The translations under genes were made by a program, and so were the position numbers. 10,391 nt of DNA from Chloroflexota bacterium (GTDB lineage: Bacteria; Chloroflexota; Limnocylindria; Limnocylindrales; CSP1-4). Under the pieces are notes generated by a model. The model saw nothing but the letters and a program-made list of their open reading frames with translations, ran no database searches and was not told where the DNA came from. Positions 5,768 through 10,391 of this stretch are shown one piece after another. Where the stretch lies: NCBI GenBank assembly GCA_016875645.1, contig VGPE01000083.1:1-10391 (forward strand), in the 5' to 3' direction. Numbering within the stretch: position 1 is the first letter of the stretch; each line of letters opens with the position of its first letter.

Positions 5768-6742
5768 CTAGCCGGCCCTGGCAGCCCGCAGGCCGTCCGC
5801 CTCGAGGCGCTCCTCGAATCGCCGCGCGGCCGCCTCGAGCGACTCGAGGTGCTCCGCGAGCTGGCGACGCGCCGCCTCCGCAGCACCATCGAGACCGGTC
5901 CGCTCGAAGATGCGCCAGTGCGTGAGGATCGGCAGCAGCACCTCATCGCGATGCAGGCGGAGGTTGTAGATCCCTGCCTTCGCCATCTCGGCGGCCTTGC
6001 GCCGGAAGTTGGTGATGCCCACGCCGGGCATCTGGAACCGGAGGACCTCGTCCACGATCGCGCGGATCGCTGCCGAGGGCTGGATGTCCAGCGCCGCCGA
6101 CATGACATCGCGGTAGAAGACCATGTGCAGGTTCTCGTCGGCGGCGATGCGGGCCATGATCCGGTCGGCAACCGGATCACTCGAGTACCGGCCGGTGTTG
6201 CGGTGCGAGATGCGGGTCGCGAGTTCCTGGAACGTGACGTAGGCCAGCCCGTGGAGCGTATCGGGCGAGGCCAGGTCGTAGCCCTTCTGGACCTGTGCCA
6301 TCCGCCCGCGCTCCAGGGAGATCGGGTCGATGTTGCGCGTCACCGTCAGGTAGTCCCGCAGCACGATCGCGTGGCGCCCCTCCTCGGCCGTCCAGCGGCC
6401 GATCCAGTTGAGCCACGCCCCGTCGCCGCGCCCGAACATGCCGTGGATGAGCCGGTGGTACGAGGGCAGGTTGTCCTCGGTCAGCAGGTTGACCTCGAAC
6501 GCGATCTGCGCGACCCCGGACAGGCGCGGCTGGTCGGGGGTCCACGGTTCCCTGTCGAAGTCGCGGCCCAGCCGGTACGGGATGTAGTCGTGCGGGAACC
6601 ACTCCTGGGCGACCCGCGCGTGGCGGTCGTAGAGCGTGGCCACGGTCGGCTCCAACTGGATCAGGAGGTCCTGTTCCAGCGGGCTGACCGCTTCGGCGGC
6701 CGTGGCTGCGTCGGTTGCAACTGGGGCGGAATCGAGGGTCAT
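5768..6742 (-). CDS. Acyl-ACP desaturase (soluble diiron, fatty acid desaturase type 2)
   Basis: Introduces a double bond into acyl-ACP chains using a diiron centre, O2 and a ferredoxin-type electron donor. From ATG 6742 the protein has 324 residues, the usual length. Diiron ligand motifs are present in order: E89 in LLTEDNLPSYHR, the first ExxH at E121/H124 (TAEEGRHA), E173 in TFQELATRISH, and the second ExxH at E203/H206 (ADENLHMVFYRDV). ISHRNTGR is a conserved block of the family. The C-terminal helix (286-324) is charged and Ala/Glu/Arg-rich, possibly a coiled coil. In-frame GTG (6748) and TTG (6751) just upstream are alternative starts; none has a clear Shine-Dalgarno. A TATGCT hexamer at 6809-6814 suggests its own promoter. 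It is the last protein gene of the leftward block, 94 bp after the cupin gene. Similar to mycobacterial DesA-type enzymes. Confidence 0.9.
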   Translation of the reverse strand: MTLDSAPVATDAATAAEAVSPLEQDLLIQLEPTVATLYDRHARVAQEWFPHDYIPYRLGRDFDREPWTPDQPRLSGVAQIAFEVNLLTEDNLPSYHRLIHGMFGRGDGAWLNWIGRWTAEEGRHAIVLRDYLTVTRNIDPISLERGRMAQVQKGYDLASPDTLHGLAYVTFQELATRISHRNTGRYSSDPVADRIMARIAADENLHMVFYRDVMSAALDIQPSAAIRAIVDEVLRFQMPGVGITNFRRKAAEMAKAGIYNLRLHRDEVLLPILTHWRIFERTGLDGAAEAARRQLAEHLESLEAAARRFEERLEADGLRAARAG

Positions 6743-6808
6743 GTCCACCAAGGTTGAGGGAGCGACCGGCGGTTCGAGCGTCGCTGTCGGGTCGGGCCGG
6801 GTCCGCGG

Positions 6809-6814
6809 AGCATA
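6809..6814 (-). promoter_or_regulatory. -10-like hexamer upstream of the desaturase gene
   Basis: The minus strand reads TATGCT in the 94-bp gap between the cupin and desaturase genes. The -35 region is poor. It would give a 5' untranslated region of roughly 60 nt. Confidence 0.3.
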
Positions 6815-6836
6815 GTCGTCCCTGCCGCGGGCGACC

Positions 6837-7193
6837 TCATGCGGGCTCCATGGCCTCGCGCGGCAGCAGGTACAGCGCCATCACGAGGCCCGTCCCGGCG
6901 ACCACGCTGTGCGGCGTGGCGGCGGGCATCCGCACCCAGAAGCCCGGGCCGGCGCGGTGCGCGTCGGGCCCGACCGTCACGTCGCCCTCGCCCGCGAGGA
7001 CGTGGATGATCGCGGGCCGCGCGGAGGTGTGCTCGGATAACTGCTCGCCCGCGGCGAAGGCGAACAGCACGAGGTCCACGCCGCCTTCCTTCGAGAGCGT
7101 CTGGCTGAGGATGCCGCGCGCCGGCACGGGCGCCTCGGCGGCAAGGTCGCTGAACACGGTCACGGGCACCTCCACGCCTCCGCTGCCGTCCAT
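6837..7193 (-). CDS. Small cupin-domain protein
   Basis: A 118-residue single-domain beta-barrel protein. Cupin motif 1 corresponds to residues 49-70 (AGEQLSEHTS followed by IIHVLAGEG), and motif 2 to 81-96 (AGPGFWVRMPAATPHSV). Possible metal ligands are H55, H64 and H95; the classical HxH pair is not intact (H55 is followed by T-S), so metal binding is uncertain. Function unknown: cupins of this size include small isomerases, dioxygenases and sensors. The ATG at 7193 lies 6 bp after the metallopeptidase stop, so the two are probably co-transcribed. Confidence 0.75.
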   Translation of the reverse strand: MDGSGGVEVPVTVFSDLAAEAPVPARGILSQTLSKEGGVDLVLFAFAAGEQLSEHTSARPAIIHVLAGEGDVTVGPDAHRAGPGFWVRMPAATPHSVVAGTGLVMALYLLPREAMEPA

Positions 7194-7199
7194 CGACGA

Positions 7200-7577
7200 T
7201 CAGTGCCCACGCGCCCGGGCTTCGGCCTCGAGTTCGCGCAGCCGCTCGTCGCTGATCCCGAAATGGTGCGCCACCTCGTGGAAGACCACGGCTTCAACGG
7301 CGGCGGCCAATCTCTCGTCCGTGGGGTTGTTGCGCTCGAGGGGGCCTTTGAAGATGGAGATCTTGCTGGGCACCGCTGCGTTGTCGGCGCCCCAGGCGGT
7401 GCGCGGCACACCCTGGTAGAGCCCGAGGAGCGTCTGGCCCGGCGGGTTCTGATCGGGCCGCGGTTCGTCCTCCACGACGATTGCGACCGTGTGCAACCGG
7501 TCGGCGAACGGCGACGGGATGCGCTCGATCGCGTCGTCGACGAGTGCGCCGAACTCCTCGTCGGTCAACCGGACCAT
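7200..7577 (-). CDS. Metallopeptidase family protein (PF06262-like, zincin fold)
   Basis: A 125-residue minimal zincin. HEVAHHFG at 100-107 is the HExxH zinc motif with a following glycine (H100, E101, H104); D110 could be the third ligand. The preceding blocks, VRLTDEEFGALVDDAIERIP at the N-terminus, the LLGLYQG segment near residue 50 and KISIFKGPLE near 72, are typical of this widespread small family in Actinomycetota and Chloroflexota. The ATG at 7577 matches the normal family N-terminus; an in-frame GTG at 7604 would add 9 residues and overlap the SDR gene. Spacing is 16 bp from the SDR stop and 6 bp to the cupin gene. Substrate and physiological role are not known. Confidence 0.85.
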   Translation of the reverse strand: MVRLTDEEFGALVDDAIERIPSPFADRLHTVAIVVEDEPRPDQNPPGQTLLGLYQGVPRTAWGADNAAVPSKISIFKGPLERNNPTDERLAAAVEAVVFHEVAHHFGISDERLRELEAEARARGH

Positions 7578-7593
7578 GGCAACCGCGACCGCC

Positions 7594-8391
7594 TCAATCG
7601 GCACCGTAGGTGACGGTCATGCCCCCGTCGACGACGATCGTCGCGCCGGTGATGTACTGCGCGCGATCCGAGCACAGGAAGGCGACCGTCTCGGCAACAT
7701 CCGACGGCAGCCCCACGCGGCCCAGCGGTGACAGTGCGGCCGCCTTGGCGATCCCGGCGTCGAAGTCGTGCCCTTCGACCGCGTACCAGCCGTGCAGGCC
7801 CGGGGTGTCCGTCACGCCGGGGACGACGACATTGGCTCGTACGCCCTTGCCCCCGAAGTCCACCGCGATGGAGCGCACGAGGCCGATCAGGCCGTGCTTG
7901 CTGGCCACGTAGCCCACCGATTGCGAGCACGTGCGGATGGCGCAGTCCGACGATGTGGCGACGATGACGCCCCGGCCTGCGGCAATCAGGTGCGGCAGCG
8001 CAGCGCGCGCAGCAAGGTACGGGCCGCGCAGATTCACGCCGATCATCCGATCCCAGTCCTCGGGGGTCGTGGTCAGCACGGTCCCGAAGCGGTGGATGGC
8101 GGCGTTGGCGAAGAGGATGTCGAGCCGACCGAAGGCCTCCACGGTCGTCCGGACGAACCGGTCGACGTCGACCTCGGAGCCGGCATCGGCCGTGATCGCG
8201 AGGGCCCGACCACCGGCGGCCTCGATCCCGTGCGCTGCGGACTCCGCGGCTGCGCCCTTCCAGTCCACGACGGCCACGCGTGCGCCGTGAGCCGCGAGCA
8301 GTTCCGCCGAGGCACGGCCGATGCCGTTGCCGCCGCCAGTGACGATGGCGACGCGCCCGTCCAGTTCAGCGCCCAGGTCCACGTTGCTCAT
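7594..8391 (-). CDS. Short-chain dehydrogenase/reductase (classical SDR)
   Basis: A 265-residue Rossmann-fold oxidoreductase. The cofactor loop TGGGNGIG is at 18-25. Asp43 at the end of the second strand (VAVVDW) favours NAD(H) over NADP(H). NAAI is at 96-99, N120 is in GVNLRGPY, the catalytic serine is in TSSD (147-148), and the YxxxK pair is Y161/K165. The C-terminus ITGATIVVDGGMTV is typical. The ATG at 8391 overlaps the amidohydrolase stop (ATGA), so translation is probably coupled. The context suggests oxidation of an alcohol or reduction of a ketone made by the neighbouring hydrolases; the substrate is unknown. The two cysteines near the active site (C150, C155) are unusual but may be incidental. 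Confidence 0.92.
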   Translation of the reverse strand: MSNVDLGAELDGRVAIVTGGGNGIGRASAELLAAHGARVAVVDWKGAAAESAAHGIEAAGGRALAITADAGSEVDVDRFVRTTVEAFGRLDILFANAAIHRFGTVLTTTPEDWDRMIGVNLRGPYLAARAALPHLIAAGRGVIVATSSDCAIRTCSQSVGYVASKHGLIGLVRSIAVDFGGKGVRANVVVPGVTDTPGLHGWYAVEGHDFDAGIAKAAALSPLGRVGLPSDVAETVAFLCSDRAQYITGATIVVDGGMTVTYGAD

Positions 8392-9815
8392 GCGATGTGC
8401 GGCCAGCGGCGCGGCGTTCGATAGCCCATCCGTCCGAGCACCTCCCGCGCGGCGCGATCCACGCGCCGATAGACCGTCTCCGCGTCGACAAGCACGGGAT
8501 CGCCGCCCTGGAGAACGACGCGTCCGTCGATGATCACCGTGTCGACGCTCTTGGAGCCCGATGCGTAGAGCATTGCGGCAATCGGGTCGGTCACAGGGTG
8601 CGCCTCGGGCAGGCGATCCGAGCGAATGACAAGGTCGGCGCGCTTGCCGACCTCGAGCGAACCGATGCGGTCGGCCAGGCCCACCGCCCGGGCGCCGTTG
8701 ACCGTCGCCATCGTCAGGCCGTCCTCCGCAGAGAGCATCGACCGGTTGCACCGGCCGTCGCGCGCCGCCAGAACGGCCAATGTCGCCGCCCGCCCGATAT
8801 CGAACGAGTTCGCCCAGTTCGACGAATCCGACCCGAGTCCCACCGGCGCCCCCGCGAGGTACAGCTCGGCATGGCGTCCGCCCGTCGCTCCGCCGACGCC
8901 CCACATCATCGACGCCGGCGCGTTCCACGAGATCGCCATCCCGCTGCGCAGGACGGGCTCAACCTCATCCTCGCGCAGGACGTTCATGTGGGCGAAGACG
9001 CAATTCGGACCGAGGACGCCGATCTCGTTGAGGTGCCGCAGCGGGTGCCTGCCCAGGCGGGCGTCGTCGTCGGCCGCGTCCACCTCGCAGTAGCTCTGGT
9101 GCTGGTTGAGCACCACCCCGGCGCGGTCGGCCGCCGCCTTCGCGGCAATCTCGAGCTCGTCCGACGCCGAGGCCATTCCGACGACCGCGATGTGGCCGCG
9201 CACGAGGGCATTCGGGTGGTCGTTGCGCCACAGCTGGCCGCCGAGGAGCCCGAGCGCCCGGTCCGTCGAGTACGGTGCTCGGGCGACCGTCGGCGAGTCG
9301 GACGTGAACCCGCCGATGTCCCATAGAAAGGGATCGCCGACGAGGGCGCGGATGCCGGTCTCCGCGGCGGCCCGCGCGACCACCTCTGGCTCGAACGCGG
9401 TGCCGGCCTCAACGAAACACGTCGTGCCGTTGCGCACCATCTCCAGGCACGCGAGGGCGGCGCCTGCGTACTCCTCGTCGTCGGTGACGGTGTTCCAGTA
9501 CGGGACGTAGAACTCGGGCACGACGTCGTTCCAGGAGATCGTGTCGCCGAATGCGCCGCGCGCGGTGTGGAGTGTCGTGTGGTTGTGGCACTCGACGAAG
9601 CCCGGGTGGACCGCCGCGCCATCGGCCGAGATGCGGCGCGCAGGCGCGACGGCCGGCTCCACGTCACGGGCGGCCCCCACCGCGACGATCTCACCGCCGG
9701 CGATGGCGACCGCGCCGTGCGTGAAGACGCGCCGTTCGGTGTCCATCGTGATCAGGTACGCGTCGGTGACGAGCAGGTCGACCGGGCGGGGCGCGGCGTC
9801 GCGTGTTCCACTCAT
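8388..9815 (-). CDS. Amidohydrolase family protein (chlorohydrolase/SAH-deaminase-like)
   Basis: A 475-residue metal-dependent hydrolase of the cytosine-deaminase/AtzA-TrzN type. A short N-terminal beta-domain (VTDAYLITMD, then GGEIVAVG) precedes the barrel. Metal-site residues are visible: H77 and H79 (HNH), H239 (NQHQSY), H276 (FAHMN) and D330 (GLGSDSSN). The usual HxxE catalytic glutamate after the third histidine is replaced: position 242 is Tyr. The C-terminal ATVNGARAVGLADRIGSLEVGKRADLVI and DTVIIDGRVVL blocks are standard. Likely chemistry is deamination or C-N hydrolysis of a heterocycle or amide. The ATG at 9815 overlaps the upstream deacetylase stop as ATGA. Its own stop overlaps the SDR start, so the three genes form one translationally coupled unit. 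Substrate not identifiable. Confidence 0.9.
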   Translation of the reverse strand: MSGTRDAAPRPVDLLVTDAYLITMDTERRVFTHGAVAIAGGEIVAVGAARDVEPAVAPARRISADGAAVHPGFVECHNHTTLHTARGAFGDTISWNDVVPEFYVPYWNTVTDDEEYAGAALACLEMVRNGTTCFVEAGTAFEPEVVARAAAETGIRALVGDPFLWDIGGFTSDSPTVARAPYSTDRALGLLGGQLWRNDHPNALVRGHIAVVGMASASDELEIAAKAAADRAGVVLNQHQSYCEVDAADDDARLGRHPLRHLNEIGVLGPNCVFAHMNVLREDEVEPVLRSGMAISWNAPASMMWGVGGATGGRHAELYLAGAPVGLGSDSSNWANSFDIGRAATLAVLAARDGRCNRSMLSAEDGLTMATVNGARAVGLADRIGSLEVGKRADLVIRSDRLPEAHPVTDPIAAMLYASGSKSVDTVIIDGRVVLQGGDPVLVDAETVYRRVDRAAREVLGRMGYRTPRRWPHIA

Positions 9816-10391
9816 CGGGCAAGGCGTTCCGGGCCCGACGGGGCTTCCGCACCGGACGAGCGCCACCATGCGTCGATCTCGGCGCCATTGGCGATCCAGA
9901 CGCCGTCGAGGTCCTGGGCCGCCGCGATGATCCCCTCGACGGTCTGCAGCCGGCCTGGTCGCCCGCTGACCTGCGGATGCTGGACAAGGGCGAAGAGCCC
10001 GCCCATCTCGGTGATGGCCTCGAGTTCGTCGGTCCAGATCCGGACGATCTCGCGGGACGATCGGATGGGATTCGCGTGGCCGGCCGGGAACGCATACGGC
10101 GAGACCATCGAATACGACCAGTCGTCGAGCGTCCAATGGATCGGCAGCTCCAGCACCTCGCCCGCGGGCGCTGCCCCGACTCCCCCGCTCGGGGGGTGGA
10201 AGTACGGGAACACATCATCCATGAACGAGCTGTCGTAGCTGATGCCGTGCTCGGCGAGGATGGCAATCGTGGACGGGCTGACCTCGGCGCCCGGAGCGCG
10301 GTAGCCGGTCGGTCGGAAACCGGTCAGATCGGTCAGGATGCCGATGCTCCGCTCGGTGATCGCGCGCTCGTCATCGGGCTCAAGGAGGTCC
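9812..10391 (-). CDS. Polysaccharide deacetylase-family (NodB-fold) hydrolase, 5' end outside the window
   Basis: The last 192 residues are visible, reading from base 10390 leftward. Visible family features: FRPTGYRAPG at 25-34 (the conserved R-x-P-G of NodB motif 3), YDSSFMDD at 52-59, HWTLDDWSYS near 85-94, and a late histidine H138 in VQHPQVSGRPGR, followed by the family-typical stretch ending DGVWIANGAEIDAWW. The LDD segment and overall layout resemble the PuuE/HpPgdA subgroup, which includes enzymes acting on cyclic amides (allantoin-type) as well as peptidoglycan deacetylases. The metal-binding DxxHxxH part of the N-terminus is outside. There is no sign of a frameshift. The stop overlaps the amidohydrolase ATG. 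Pairing with an amidohydrolase and an SDR favours small-molecule amide/imide hydrolysis over cell-wall work, but this is inference. Confidence 0.82.
   Translation of the reverse strand, partial: DLLEPDDERAITERSIGILTDLTGFRPTGYRAPGAEVSPSTIAILAEHGISYDSSFMDDVFPYFHPPSGGVGAAPAGEVLELPIHWTLDDWSYSMVSPYAFPAGHANPIRSSREIVRIWTDELEAITEMGGLFALVQHPQVSGRPGRLQTVEGIIAAAQDLDGVWIANGAEIDAWWRSSGAEAPSGPERLAR

Noticed and set aside
5745..5785. GGCCGGCC-containing repeats after the desaturase stop as a terminator
   Set aside because: The GGCCGGCC is self-complementary but there is no clear stem-loop with a U-tract; too weak to annotate.
8392..8928. N-terminal extension of the SDR in frame up to 8928
   Set aside because: It runs antisense-frame through the amidohydrolase gene, has no domain, and the ATG at 8391 gives a normal SDR.
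8397..9326. Long plus-strand open frame opposite the amidohydrolase
   Set aside because: Its translation is Arg/His/Pro/Ala-rich with no recognisable domain, typical of antisense frames in high-GC genes.
9816..10136. N-terminal extension of the amidohydrolase up to 10136
   Set aside because: The deacetylase-family gene occupies this stretch in another frame with conserved motifs; ATG 9815 gives a standard N-terminus.
1..10391. CRISPR arrays, insertion sequences, phage or defence genes
   Set aside because: No spaced direct repeats, transposase motifs, terminal inverted repeats or known defence domains were seen on either strand.

Overview
This is high-GC, gene-dense bacterial DNA. A T-box riboswitch with a transcription terminator, an F420-type luciferase-like oxidoreductase, a PF06262-type metallopeptidase, a soluble acyl-ACP desaturase and several starts that look leaderless suggest a Chloroflexota (Limnocylindria-like) or deep Actinomycetota genome. 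That placement is inference; the window has no rRNA or other decisive marker.

Left part (1-4660): thrS (threonyl-tRNA synthetase, only the first 107 codons) runs leftward behind a well-formed T-box leader (about 338-592). The leader has a Thr ACC specifier, the invariant T-box sequence and a competing terminator hairpin. Divergent from it, cysD, cysN and a sulfotransferase gene run rightward as a tight operon. The APS kinase gene cysC lies on the opposite strand, converging on the sulfotransferase gene and overlapping it by 76 bp. Together CysDN (ATP to APS), CysC (APS to PAPS) and the sulfotransferase (PAPS to a sulfated acceptor) form a self-contained sulfation cassette. No APS/PAPS reductase or sulfite reductase is present. 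As given, cysN carries a frameshift near 2036-2042 that separates two otherwise intact, conserved halves.

Middle (4662-6742): a luciferase-like F420-type oxidoreductase gene runs rightward from a 57-bp divergent intergenic region shared with cysC. It is followed by a leftward tRNA-Val(GAC) with an encoded CCA, and a leftward acyl-ACP desaturase gene.

Right part (6837-10391): a leftward run of closely packed genes. In transcription order these are a polysaccharide-deacetylase-family hydrolase (5' end outside the window), an amidohydrolase, a short-chain dehydrogenase, a PF06262-type metallopeptidase and a small cupin. The first three are joined by 4-bp ATGA overlaps and look like a catabolic module for a nitrogen-containing small molecule, substrate unknown.

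I see no CRISPR array, insertion sequence, phage gene or recognisable defence system. The most notable points are the high-GC threonine T-box, the symmetric divergent promoters between thrS and cysD, the possible leader ORF coupled to cysD, the PAPS/sulfotransferase cassette with broken cysN, and an amidohydrolase lacking the usual HxxE glutamate.
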